Shown piece by piece: positions 23,796 through 34,706 of a stretch of 64,000 nt of DNA. Under the pieces are notes generated by a model. That model was not told where the DNA came from, did not search any database, and saw only the letters and a list, made by a program, of their open reading frames with translations. A program made the position numbers and the translations under genes. Source of the stretch: Lindgomyces ingoldianus. Taxonomy: Eukaryota > Ascomycota > Dothideomycetes > Pleosporales > Lindgomycetaceae. Location: NCBI RefSeq assembly GCF_010093535.1, contig NW_022985169.1, forward strand, positions 1 through 64,000, given 5' to 3'. The first letter of the stretch is position 1; each line of letters begins with the position of its first letter.

Positions 23796-25985
23796 ACGTA
23801 CCTAACAGGTTGGCCGGCTACACAGGTTGGCTAGCCACTTTTGCTAAGCCTCTACTATACTCTACCTATCTACATAATGCTTTAACAACAACACTAGATT
23901 AAATCTTCTAAAGAATGTTAGATACAGCTTACTTTTTAAGCTTTTAAATAAAACTTAAAACTTTTTTTATAACATGCTATAGCTATTTATAATGTCTTTT
24001 ACATAATACTAAGTAATTAACGCGCTAGACAGCCTTTAGAAGTAAAATGCTAGCTTAAATTAAAGAATCTAACTAAGCTTAAAAAAAAAGTAGTTATTAA
24101 GTATATACTTAAGCTTATTACATATAAATTTTCTTTTAGGCTTATAGCTATAGCTAATATAGCTAATTTCTTACGCGTAGAGTGTAATCTAGGCTAGGTT
24201 AGCTTAAACTAGCCTAGTATATAAGTTAAGCACTGCTCTAAGTTTATAATAAAGTTTAATTATAAGTATAATTATAAAAGAGCGCTTTATAAAGATCTAA
24301 AAGTTATTTAAGGCTAGTTTTACTTAGTAGCTAACATAAAAGCTAAGTATAGTATCTAAAATAAAAACACATATAACTTTAATAAGTTAAGCTTTATAAT
24401 AAGCTAAATATTAACTAAAGTAGTTATTATAGCTTTAAAAAGACAAGAATAGCTAAAGGTAATATAGTAAAGTAATAAAAAGTAAATAATAGTTATCTAA
24501 AGCATTAATATTGTAACGATTCTCGTTCCATCTCGGGTCGCCCGGAACCCATCCGAAGGGTCCCCGTATCGGCTCCGACCCTGGCTCCGACCCTGGCTCG
24601 ACCCTGACTCGACCTGGCCCCGACTCTGCCCTGCCCCCTGCTGTTACCCCTATTCCCTCATGTATTTAGTCGCACCTCGCCCCGTAGCTAGCTCGGTAGT
24701 TTTCTGATATCCTACGTACAAGGCCTATAGGTGTCATTGGTATTCCCAGGTCTCTGAGTCCCCACGCACTCCCATATGCCTCTGAGTGGATTCATACCGC
24801 ATTCGGACCCATTGTCTTGCCTGCGCCGTTACAAATATAATAAAGTAAGCTATTTTACTTTTTATTATTTTTAAGAGCTGCTATTACTTTTTTACTTAGT
24901 ATAAGAAGAAAAATCTACTTTAAAACTAGGTTATTATAGTCTTTAAAAATAGCTAGATAATAAATAAGCTTAAGCTATAGTAGTTAAAGCACTTTAATAA
25001 GCATATAAAAAAAGTTATAAGCGCTTATTAGCTTTTTATTATTAATAGCTATAAAAGCTATAACTTACTTAATTTCTAGTAGTACTATAAAAAAAATAAA
25101 ATTATTACTATCTATATGCTTTTATACTTATTACACCTTTTATAGCTTTTTAATGTAGGTTATTTTACTTCTTTAAAAAAAGTGTATAGGCGCTAAGCTA
25201 AAGATTTTATGTGTAACTAAATTACTTATATTATAAAACTTAAGTTTCTACTATGCTTTATACACACCTATAATATAGTAATTACTTTTAGTAATATCTA
25301 AAAAGAGTTTTAAAGCGCTAGTTTAGTTCTATTTAACCTAGAATAAGTTAAAATAGCTTTTAATGTTTAGTTATATACTCTATTACTACTACTACTTATT
25401 AATAATAAGCCTTAGTAGTTATAAACTCTAAGTAATACTTTTAAATTTAAGTTATAATTAATGCTTATAAAGGTAAAAATTTAAAGGTATGTAAATAGCT
25501 TACTAATGTCTATAGTAAAAGCCTTTAAAAAGGTCTTAAAAGGGGTAGTAATTATTGCGCATAAGCTAGTATTAGTGTAAAAAGAGATTATAAAGCTTTA
25601 AGCAGCAAATAAAGCTGCTATGCAATGTAGATTGCATAAAAGAAAGTAGATTTAAGCAAAAAAAACTTTAATAGTTAAAAATAAAGCTTGTCTAACTACT
25701 TTAAAGAAGTTTAAAGCGCGTAGTAATAGGAAAAAGCTAAAGACGCAGGTGTGCGCTAAAAAAAGTAAGCTAAGTTAAAGGTAATATAAGTAGTGCAATT
25801 AAACTAAGCATAACTTATATATATATAAAAAAGTAGTAGAAGTAGACTTTAAATAATATCTTATATTATATTGCTTTATACAGGGCTAAATTAGGCTGTT
25901 TTGCGCTAGAATAGGGTGGTTTTAGTAGGGGCTTAGCAAAAGTGGCCGGCCAACCCGTGTGGCCGGCCAACCTGTTAGGTACGTT
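23796..25985 (+). mobile_element. Pogo-like DNA transposon, 2.19 kb, RIP-degraded
   Basis: Perfect-to-near-perfect inverted repeats of about 55 bp start ACGTACCTAACAGGTTGGCC at both ends. TA flanks lie at 23,794-23,795 and 25,986-25,987. Plus-strand translation of about 25,540-25,780 resembles the C-terminal part of fungal pogo/Fot transposases: a lysine-rich K-G-x-x-I-x-A-H-x-L-style helix and an A-A-N-K-A-A segment, with RIP stops. The left part (about 23,890-24,480) is the non-coding module shared with the other pogo-like elements. A solo LTR sits at 24,512-24,833. Confidence 0.85.
24512..24833. repeat. Solo LTR (copy 3) of the TGTAAC...GTTACA family
   Basis: The LTR is 322 bp, with inverted TGTAACG/CGTTACA ends and an exact 5-bp duplication AATAT (24,507-24,511 and 24,834-24,838). 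It is the reverse complement of the copy at 21,731. It is GC-rich and scarcely mutated, yet sits in an AT-rich pogo-like element. A short tandem motif (CCGACCCTGGCT) is duplicated inside. Confidence 0.92.
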
Positions 25986-26077
25986 ATTTATAAAAATTGT
26001 GTTTATATTTTTATATAGTATAAAAAATGTTAATTAAATGTAATTAAATGCTTTTCGGTTTTAAAAATAGCTTAATA

Positions 26078-26320
26078 TGTCTATACACAGCAGCGTTACA
26101 GTTAGGATACAAGTTATCGCGCGAGATAGAATCACGTGGTGCCTGTGCGCGAACATGTAAATATTCTCCTTTCCGTCTATACAAAGATGAGACAAGCAAT
26201 GACTAGAAATCTGTTGCCCACCCTACCTACTCTATACGCTGTGCACACTATACATTACTCTTACTATTGCTACTTAAGTGCTTATACTATAAGCAGCTAG
26301 CTGAAAGAGCCTATTTAATA
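26078..26320 (+). repeat. Solo LTR of the Copia I family
   Basis: The LTR is 243 bp and collinear with 7,600-7,879 with small deletions. The flanks are TAATA and TAAGA, nearly matching. There is no element interior on either side. Confidence 0.75.
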
Positions 26321-26430
26321 TAAGAAATAACAAGCCTAGCTTTAAGTAGTTAGAATACTTTAATACACATATTAAAATATATAAAGTATAGATAAATTAG
26401 CTACTTTAATTAAAATTTTCTAAACTAGTA

Positions 26431-26944
26431 ACATACACTACAGACAAGTTGCTTACACACCTAAGTTGCTTACTTTTACTAAAACTCTACTAAACTACTT
26501 TTTTTACACTAGTGTATTCCTAACAACACTACTTAGACGGGCTAAAAGAATATTAGATACAGCTTACACTTTAAGCTTTTAAATAAAATGTAACACTTTT
26601 AAAGCAACATGCTATAGCTATATATAGAGTTTTTTTTAAAAAAAAAATAACTAATACACTAAATAACTTTTATAAGCTAATTTTATAACTAACTTATAAA
26701 GGCTAAGTAATAATAAAAGGTAGGGAATTATTAAGTATATACTTAAGCTAAATATATAAGAATTTTCTCTTTAGCTAGTAGCTATAGCTAATATAGCTAA
26801 TTCTTTACACGCTAAGCATAGTCTAGGCTATGTTAGCATAAACTAGCTTAGTGTGTTTGTAAAGTGTTATCTAGAGCTTAAAGTAAGCTTTTAGGTATAA
26901 GCATAGTTAGTAAATATCTAGCCTATTATAAAGCTTATTGTCTA
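26431..26944 (-). mobile_element. Non-coding pogo-like element, right arm truncated
   Basis: The tip at 26,431 is preceded by TA and has the AAGTTGCTTA doublet. The sequence is the reverse complement of about 1,030-1,650 and runs into the Copia I fragment at 26,945. Confidence 0.65.
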
Positions 26945-27852
26945 TACGCATGTACAAACAAGATTAGTAATTATATAACCTATATATAATTAAGTTTATA
27001 GGCTTATTAGAGCTTCTAACATGTTAATCTTATTATTCTAGTACTTTAGGCTAGTCTTATTTTATAGTTTCACCTCTAATATCTCTATATTCTTCGTAAC
27101 TTGTTTATATAATAGGAATTCTTTCTTATTTTTTCTGTTATTACCTAGAGTTGTTAATTACTTTTATAGTAGATTGCACAGGTACTGCTGTTATTATCTA
27201 GCTGCTAGTTTATGCAGCTTTGTTATTTATTTTAGTGTGTGTCTTACACTATCTTCTTTTTACTTTATGCAGTAGTAGAGCTTACTATACAATGCAAAGA
27301 ATTAATCTGCTATCCCTAAGAATAGGTAACAAAACAAAGTACCTTGCAGGGCGTACGTACTCTGTTGTTACTCTTACTAATTTGTAGTTAATTAAATTAA
27401 CTACTAATTAGTGTTAAATAGGCTCTTTTAGCTAGCTGCTTATAGTATAAGCACCTAAGTAGCAAGAGTAAGAGTAGTGTACAGTGTGCACAGCGTACAA
27501 AGTAGGTAGAGTAGGGGTGTCAGATTGAAGCACTGTTTCTAGGCTTCCTGAGATGAATGATGGGTTTGGATATGATGTATGGGATGATGATTGATTGTAT
27601 TGATTTATCAATCCTTTTTCCGCTCTACTCGTGTTGCTCGGCTTTTTGTTTTGCCGATCCGAGTCCCTCGCGCACTTGCCCTATGCGCGACCAGCTTGCA
27701 ACATGCTGCAATTTGCTGCAACATGCAGCAATTTGCAGCAACATACTGTTCGAGCTTATTGCTCGTACTATGTAGCAGCTTTCGTCAAGCGTTCCTCCTG
27801 TCTTGACAGTAGGTGCGCATATCTGACAAGGGGCAACAGGTTTCTAGTCACT
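26945..27852 (-). mobile_element. Copia I family fragment: truncated LTR plus leader, interrupted by a solo LTR
   Basis: Leader sequence (26,945-27,411) is the reverse complement of about 7,880-8,660. It joins an LTR part at 27,412-27,517. The LTR resumes at 27,834-27,852 after the inserted solo LTR at 27,518. It has the same layout as the young copy at 1-718. Confidence 0.75.
27518..27828. repeat. Unmutated 311-bp solo LTR (TGTCAGAT...ATCTGACA)
   Basis: The ends are inverted (TGTCAGAT and ATCTGACA), with an exact 5-bp duplication AGGGG at 27,513-27,517 and 27,829-27,833. Joining the flanks restores the Copia LTR seen at 438-718 (GAGGGCAACATGTTTCT there, AGGGGCAACAGGTTTCT here). GC is near that of normal genes. 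Overlapping short frames (27,557-27,858) are accidental. Inside is an imperfect palindromic run of TTTGCTGCAAC/TGCAGCAA motifs (27,698-27,747). Confidence 0.85.
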
Positions 27853-28675
27853 AGGTAATAATAAAAAGCAAGTAATTATAAGCCTATACTTAACCTATAT
27901 GTGCAAGGATTTTCCTCTTAGCTAGTAGCTATAGCTAATATAGCTAATTTTTTGCGCGCTAAGCATAATCTAGGCTATGTTAGCATAAACTAGCCTGTAT
28001 GTTTGTAAAGCGTTATCTAAAGCTTAAACTAAAGTTTTAAGCATAAGTATAATTAGTAGATATCTAGCCTATTATAAAGCTTGTTTTATTAAAGTTATAT
28101 TTTTTATTATTCTTGATGCTATACTTAGCTTTAATATTCTTTATAAGGCTAAACTAGCTTTAAATTACTTTAGAATTCTTATAAAAAGCTCTTTTATAGT
28201 TATACTTATGCTTAAACTTTACTTTAAGCTCTAGATAACACTTTATAAATATACTAAGCTAGTTTATGCTAACATAGCCTAGATTAGACTTAGCGCGTAA
28301 AGAATTAGCTATATTAGCCACAGCTACTAGCTAAGAGGAAAATCCTTGCACATATAGCTTAAGTATATACTTAATAATTACTTACTTTTTATTATTACTT
28401 AGTTTTTATAAGTTAGCTATAAAATTAGCTTATAAAGGTTATCTAGTATGTTAGTTATTTATTAACTTTTAAGAAACTTTATATATAGCTGTAGCATATT
28501 ACTTTAAAAGTGTTATGTCTTGTTTAAAAGCCTAGAGTGTAAGCTGTATCTAATGTTCTTTTAGCACATCTAAGTAGTGTTGTTAGAAATGTATTAGTAT
28601 AAAAAAAGTAGTTTAGTAGAGTCTTAGTAAAAGTAAATAACTTAGGTGTGTAAGCAACTTATCTGTAGAGTATGT
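27853..28675 (+). mobile_element. Non-coding pogo-like foldback element
   Basis: The right tip at 28,675 has the AAGTTGCTTA-type doublet and is followed by TA. The interior has long inverted arms: about 27,885-28,050 is repeated in reverse complement at about 28,200-28,365 around a centre near 28,120. The left end is cut at the Copia fragment. No coding capacity is visible. Confidence 0.65.
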
Positions 28676-29103
28676 TATACTTAAATTTAAGTAATAATTT
28701 AAGTTTACAGTTAAGTATTTTTTAACTTCTTTTAAAACCTAAGACTATTTTTTTACTTATTAATAGTGCTAAACTAATACTATACTAATATACACTTACT
28801 TATATTTTTAAGCTATAAAATTAAGTAGAGACGCTAACTAAGTAGAAATTATATAAAAGAAAGTAGATTTAATAAAGTAGCACTATAGAGTTTCGTAAAG
28901 CAAGTAATTAAGTAGCTACTAGAGCGTCTACAGCTTGCTATCTATATAAGAAGGCTTATAGTAAAGGTAGTTAAGAAAAAGCCTAAGTAGGTCTTTAGCC
29001 CTGTAGCAACTATAAAAAGATAAAACATAATACTTAAACTTGTTAAAAGAATATAAAAACATTCTTTATACTTAAAAAGTATAACATGTAAAGGTGTTAC
29101 AGT
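28676..29103. other. AT-rich unassigned sequence
   Basis: RIP-type composition with no gene and no recognisable terminus. A segment near 28,900-29,000 weakly recalls the pogo tail region at 3,900-4,100 but is too short to call. Confidence 0.3.
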
Positions 29104-29275
29104 TATGTTACAACTATCTAACCCCTGAGTACACTAGGCTTGGCACGGGGTATATAGGCTCCTCGGCCTCCGTACCTCTGCCTCCAACCCTAAGGTTTCC
29201 TCTCGTTACCCTCCTATCATGCATTCCCTCTCTGTGATGTGTTTCCTACTTGATACCTCTTATAATAGGTTTTTT
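29104..29275. repeat. Probable LTR fragment with TATA box
   Basis: The sequence is GC-rich and little mutated. It begins TGTTACAGTTATGTTACA and contains GGGGTATATAGGCTCC, a promoter-like motif with flanking pyrimidine-rich sequence. The other end and a partner copy were not found. Confidence 0.35.
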
Positions 29276-29379
29276 TAATAGTAATTAATTTAATGTTTTT
29301 TAAAATAATTTTGTTATGCTAAAAGATTTCAAGTTACTTAACGTTAATAATAAAGTGTGTTGTATAAAGTAGCTTTTTT

Positions 29380-30110
29380 ATAAGAGGCGTTCCCCCTCTA
29401 GAACCTTCTCTATACATAGAGTTGCCGTAATCCACTGCAGTTAATTATAGTTTGCTACAATTTGCTGTAGTTTGCAGTAGTTTGCAGTAATTTACTTCAT
29501 GCCTTTCCTAACAATGCTAGCTAATCTCTAGCTGATACCTCTAGACACTAGTCTATCATAGTTAAGCGGCAGTTGAAGAAGCGGAACTAGCAGTTGTGCG
29601 AGTAAAACAGTTGAGGAATCTATAACAGCAGCAAGAAGATCCTTATTCTAGAGGCTATCATCTATAGGAGTAAGTAGGTGAATAACTGCAGGCGGTACAG
29701 GAGGCTGCAGTAGGTTATGATAGAGTTTTTACAGCGATAGAGAGGCGAGATGTTCCTCAGCTGCTGAGTAAGGCAGCCTGAGAGCCACATTTCTACAGAC
29801 ACAATACAGCCGCCCCTCCACAACTAGGGATTTAATTCAGGTTGTACGTAATTAGAAGCTGTAGGATCCTATGCACTGTGAAGTGTACTTTTTAGAAAGT
29901 TAATGAAGAACCTGCTTGTTAAGGTATTACAGGTACTACATTGCTAAAGATCTTCTAAGTTCTAGAATAACTAAGCCTAAATTACCTAAAGAGGAGATTG
30001 TGCTAACTACATTAAGCTTAACAAAAAGCTAGTATTCTTATAAACTAAAAATATAAGCGGACTAAGCTCTGCTAATAACTAGCAGCAACTACGGTTACAT
30101 CTAAAGCAGT
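29380..30110. repeat. Unidentified degenerate repeat, copy 1
   Basis: The stretch 29,880-30,075 matches 36,196-36,395 in the same orientation, including a shared ATAAGCGGA block. The stretch 29,480-29,560 matches the reverse complement of 35,870-35,945. Repeated TTTGCAGTAG/TTTGCTGTAG motifs occur at 29,444-29,490. Translations carry stops, and I cannot assign a transposon class. Confidence 0.55.
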
Positions 30111-30980
30111 AAATAGGCAAACTAGATCTAAGACAACACAGATAAAAATACTACTAAAAGTAACTGTAAGTCTTAGATGGTTAGTAACTAAATAGGTTAG
30201 CAATTATTAATAATAAAGTTTAGCGAACACATGGAAGCCTATCTAGAATCTTGGACACTTTAGAGATTTAATAGAGTTTCACCAGCCATGCGGAGGTCAC
30301 CGAAGAGTCAAAAGAACCGAGGCGGTGGAGGTAACATTCCTGTTTGGGTTGTATGTTTACGCTTCTTCTTCACAAGTGTATCGAGCTATCGTCAATGCGC
30401 CTGGATCTTTTAGCTATTTCTCTTGGAGCAGCTATTTATAATACAAAAATTACTCCTGTCTTGGTCATACTTTAATCATTATCTGCATAGCATCGACAGC
30501 TGCTTCAGCAGATCTCCAAGGCGAAACGCCGTCGCTTCAAGTCACGTGAGCTGATCAACTAGAACTCACCTAGAAGAGTACCGATTCCTAGTCCGTATGG
30601 GGACTAGCTTCGACGTCTCAAGGCAATTCTTTTTGAAGCTGCTTGGGCTAGTGCCTGCCCTAATGTGCGCACAATCTCCTGTCATCTCAGAGAGGAGATT
30701 TGTGGATTCACGTTGTGACTCAGACCTCAAAACCTTCGTCGCTGCAATCTCTTGAATTGTTATCTCTCAAAAAGGTTCAGAAAACAGCCCAACTCAGCGT
30801 CGTTACCACTTTCCAAATACCCCCCGAGCTCACCAAGCGGGAGTTAGAAACTTTCTCCCCGGATGACGAAGTCTTCAAGAAGCTGGGGCAGGCGACACGA
30901 CACTGCTTGCACAACTTCGAAAAGCGCAGCAAATATCACGACCCTTTCGCCCGGGAGGTCCTTAGGTCGTTTCCCCAGTT
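30111..30980. other. Transition from AT-rich repeat to gene island
   Basis: Composition rises to normal GC from about 30,230. A plus-strand reading frame (30,700-31,080) overlaps the last AHAS exon antisense. Its first part looks protein-like (charged, helical) but has no family I recognise, no clear upstream exon, and may be a relic. I do not call a gene here. Confidence 0.4.
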
Positions 30981-33262
30981 TCAGTCGCCTCCATGTACAC
31001 CATTGGTTCGTTCCGCCATGAGCTTTCGGCGTGACTTGTCCCCGGCTGTGATTGTTTCAGTAATTGCGTTCAAAGGCTAACCCGAATTACGTACCTTCAT
31101 CGTAAACAACGAACTCATGTAAACCAGATCCAGCAGGCACCATGGGTAGAAGAGGAACCTTCTTATCCGTCACAACTTCCAAGAATGCCGGTCCATCACT
31201 CTCAATCAACCATTGAAGTGCATCTCTAACCTCATCTGGTTTAGTTACCCTTCTAGCCTGAATTCTCATCGCCTCTGCCAGCTTGATGAAATCGGGATTC
31301 TCAGAGTGTGTATGCGAATACCTATCCTCGTAGAACATATTTTGCCATTGAGCGACCATACCGTGCTCCTCGTTGTTCAAAACTATCATCTTCACGCCAA
31401 TATTAAACTGCTTGGCGGTTGACATCTCGGTCAAAGTCATGTTGAATGACGCATCACCGTCGATATCAATGACAAGAGCATCTGGTCGTGCAACCTTCGC
31501 CCCAATAGCCGCAGGGAGACCATACCCCATAGTCCCAAGTCCACCTGAAGTGATCATCGTTCGTGGGTGTCGCCATCGGAAGTGTTGGGCAGTCCACATC
31601 TGATGTTGGCCGACACCAGTTGAGATAATGGTATCATGTTTTCGGTGTGCGGTCAAATTCGAGAGCTCCTCAATGAGAGCCTGAGGCTTGATGAGATCTG
31701 CCCTCTCCGACTTCTCATACGCTGAGAGAGGAAACTTCTCCTTCCAACAGTTGATCAGACCGAACCATTCTTTCCGCTCGGCCATGCTTTGGTCCTGTAC
31801 GAGAGGGTTCAAGATTGCCAGGTTTTCTACGACATCTCCTACAACGGCCTCAGTAGCCTGGACAACTTTGTTGATGTTCTTCGGCATGATTTCAAAGTGA
31901 ACAATGCCTCCACGGCCTTCGCTGGCTGCGAGCTTCGCTTGTGGCGCGAATTTTGGTATAGAAAGAGTGACACGATCGTCGAAACGGGCCCCAAGAGCAA
32001 TGATAAGATCGGCGTTTTGTATGGCTAGGTTAGCATATGCTGAGCCGTGCATGCCGAGCATGTGCAAAGCTTTCTCGTCGAGCTCGTCAAATCCACCAAG
32101 GCCTTGGAGAGTTGTAGTCACCGGTATCGCGGCTTTGTCAGCAAGCTCCTTAAGAAATTTAGGGCCTTCTGGCCGAGAAACAACACCCTGGCCGGCATAG
32201 ATGACGGGCCTCTTCGCCATATTTATTAAGCGAGCTACACGCCCGATGACGGCATTGAGCTCCTTCTTTACAGTCTCTTGGGCGGCCCTTGATGCCTGAC
32301 CGGGTGAGAAGGGGATGCTAGAGCTCATGGGAACACCCTTTCGTAGGACTCCTGCAGTAACATCCTTAGGTAGATCTACCAGGACTGGTCCTGGCCGTCC
32401 TGATGTTGCAATCTGAAAAGCTTCGTTTATCCGCCTGGGGAGCTCAGCGACATTCTTCACCATGACATTCCACTTTGTGCATGCGCTTGAAATTCCGAGC
32501 ATATCTGCCTCTTGAAAAGCGTCACTACCAAGGGCAGAGGTGACAACCTGACCACAGAACACGATCAACGGAGTTCCATCGGAGTATGCGTCTTGAATTG
32601 GGGTGATAACATTGGTCGCACCCGGTCCTGAGGTGACGAGAACAACGCCAGGTTTGCCGCTTGCTCGTGCATAGCCCTCTGCCATGTGCCCACCGCCTTG
32701 CTCGTGTTTGGGAAGAATAAAGTCGAAGTGTTTTGAGTTGTAGACAGCATCGAATACGGGGAGAATAGCACCACCTGGATAACCGACTGCGGAGCATGGT
32801 CAACAACGTCAATTGAAAGTTTTACCAACGCATACGTACAGATGTGTTTGACTCCATGCCTTAACATCATCTCGTGGAATATTTCTCCTCCAGTCTTGCC
32901 AATGAATCTGTACTTTTGTCAACTCTCGGGGTTGTTACATGGGTGTGACTCATAACATACGACTCATCCAGTTCTTGCTGTTGGCCACTTCGCGCTAGAT
33001 GGAGAGGATTCGCTTTTAGTTGAGTGGTATTGAAGGCCAGACTGGGACTTTCTCGAGGTTGCCGTGTTGTGGATTCGAACGAGTACGGTTTTGAGGTTGG
33101 CGCACAAGCTGTCGCAGCGGTTGCCTGTGATCTTGAGGCCGAAGGACCCTTGTGGATCATCGTGGTGGATACAAAAGCCGGTATGCTTGAGAAATGAGGG
33201 GAATTGCATCTTGTAAAGTATTTTAAAGCCCTAGGGGTAGTCCCTACTGGAGACCGAAGCAT
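30981..33262 (-). CDS. Acetohydroxyacid (acetolactate) synthase catalytic subunit, divergent
   Basis: AHAS catalyses the first common step of valine, leucine and isoleucine synthesis in mitochondria. It condenses two pyruvates, or pyruvate and 2-ketobutyrate, using ThDP, FAD and Mg2+. Reading frames join as exons 33,262-32,961, 32,907-32,840, 32,786-31,095 and 31,045-30,981, giving 708 residues. The three introns are 53, 53 and 49 bp. The N-terminal 100 residues are basic and S/T-rich, like a mitochondrial presequence. The ThDP-activating Glu is in KHEQG (about E152), a GDAS motif forms the cofactor site, and Trp of VAQWQ (about W604) is present. The motif normally GQVPTSAIG reads GQVVTSALG, so the proline of the sulfonylurea site is valine (about V205). 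EQGAG is EQGGG and EEQGM is EEHGM. It may be a second copy with altered inhibitor sensitivity; whether another AHAS exists is unknown. Confidence 0.93.
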
Positions 33263-33736
33263 GCTGCAGAGCGGATGGGTTTGAGAGGAGAGGAGAGCAC
33301 TGTTGGAGAACTAGCCAAATGCTAAACGATCGTCCTGGTACCGCCTCGCACATGGATACGAGGATGTCGGTCGTCAAATAGATGCAATTGGCATGCGACG
33401 GAAAGAGGGAGAAGAAAGGGGCAGCATGTAGCCAGTGTGCACAACGCTCAAAAAAAACAGTTCTTGTTCGCTTCTGCCGCTGATGTTTGCGATGACTGAA
33501 CCCCAGGATCTGGGCAAATGAGGTCTATGGACCAGCTGTTATCCGGTGGCTTACCCGCGGCGCTAATTCCCGCATAGGGTCTGTCCCCAGGTCCATTCGT
33601 AGCGGCACAGTGGTGTGCAGCCATATCAGAGTGCATCCAATAGATTTAATCCAAAACTGGGACACATTCAACCTAAGCCGGCCCATTGATATTTGAAATG
33701 TTTCTGATTAAGTTCAATCGTCCTCAAGACGGAACG
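33263..33736. other. Intergenic region upstream of AHAS
   Basis: Normal GC content. It is probably the AHAS promoter and 5' UTR and the 3' end of the Mpv17-family gene. I found no Gcn4-type or other site I would assert. A short minus-strand frame (33,448-33,636) has no recognisable features. Confidence 0.4.
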
Positions 33737-34301
33737 CTAGATACCTTGCTGCATGGGCGAAGCATACGCGACCATCGTGGAGCTATTGGCGTCGCTTAAG
33801 TAACAATTCCAACCCAGAGGAATCACATTCACGAGTATGACTCGATGATCTAGTGGGACAAATCGGAAGTTAAAAAGCGACATAAACGGCCAGACTATTT
33901 GATTCCTCCGCAGAGCTGTAATGAACGACTTAGACAACTTCTCTGATGGACTCGAGCCCTCCACTATTGACATGGAACTCAGGAAGACAAAGAGACTTGC
34001 CGGGGCAAAGAAGGTTTGATCTATTGCGACATGTGTAACCATTTCAAGGGTTTTGTTCTGGAGAACGATTTTGGCTTGGAGAAACCTGAACCAGCGCGTG
34101 GCCGCTAGACGCCATATAGCTGTGCGACATTGCTACTTGAGGATATGGATGAATGGGATCGAGTAATATACCTCCACCATAGAACGCCATGCGACCAGTT
34201 CTAGGTAAATCATAGCCTTTGATGCCCTTCTTCTCCACTGGCTGTTCGGTGAGAACATCTCCGGTTCCGAATACAACAGTTATGGAGACGGCTTGTGTCA
34301 A
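33737..34301 (-). CDS. Mpv17/PMP22-family membrane protein, 5' end apparently broken
   Basis: Proteins of this family (yeast Sym1, peroxisomal PMP22) are small four-helix proteins of mitochondrial inner or peroxisomal membranes. Two exons are clear: 34,301-34,172 and 34,119-33,737, joined by a 52-bp intron. They encode about 170 residues. Visible signatures are GTGD-x-L near the start, YGGAIW-x-x-AATRWF across the splice, ADQT-like AIDQTFFAP, and the family's C-terminal VPLDHRV...GWNCYLS. The 5' end is doubtful. The frame upstream reads on with family-like residues (RYQ...) but contains TGA at 34,308-34,310. No ATG follows it before the conserved GTGD, and no acceptor was found that would skip the stop. 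It is a recent pseudogene or has an unseen first exon. It is co-oriented with AHAS, 474 bp upstream. Confidence 0.75.
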
Positions 34302-34706
34302 AACCCGTCACGATGCCATCTTGCACTGGTACCTAACTGAATTCGACACAGAACCAAGTGCGTAATCAAAGCACCACAAACCATCGTAGCATTATCGGAC
34401 ATTAACCAGCTCTTGCGTCAGTGTGAATCTTTGGATTTGAGTAGTAATCTTGAATATCAATTGCAGCTTGTCACGGGGGTCCAATACGTAGATGGGAGGT
34501 ATGATAGCAGATGTTGCAGATCTAGCGTGAGAAGGGAAGCCTCCGAGGACAAGTGGGACAAGACGGCACGTGATTGTGGAGCTCGTCCTCTCAAAGCTCT
34601 CAACATATTTTATAAATAGTTTGCATAAGTAAATAGTTAATGTTGCGTCGCCAAAAGCTCAACCTTCCAGCTAGCACAGCAGAAGGATATATATAGGCGG
34701 ATAATT
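34302..34706. other. Intergenic DNA bordering the second transposon patch
   Basis: No supported gene. Composition drops toward AT at about 34,600-34,650. The plus-strand frame at 34,413-34,619 shows no domain. Confidence 0.35.

Noticed and set aside
27557..27858. Three overlapping plus-strand frames of 71-75 residues.
   Set aside because: They lie in a solo LTR with target duplication; overlapping frames without coding bias.
1..30200. CRISPR-like arrays and telomere repeats were looked for because of the tandem repeats.
   Set aside because: The arrays have few long units without regular spacers, no TTAGGG-type repeat was seen, and the host is eukaryotic.
30700..31080. 126-residue plus-strand reading frame.
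   Set aside because: Its last third is antisense to the final AHAS exon. No domain, upstream exon or promoter context supports it, although the first part may be a relic.
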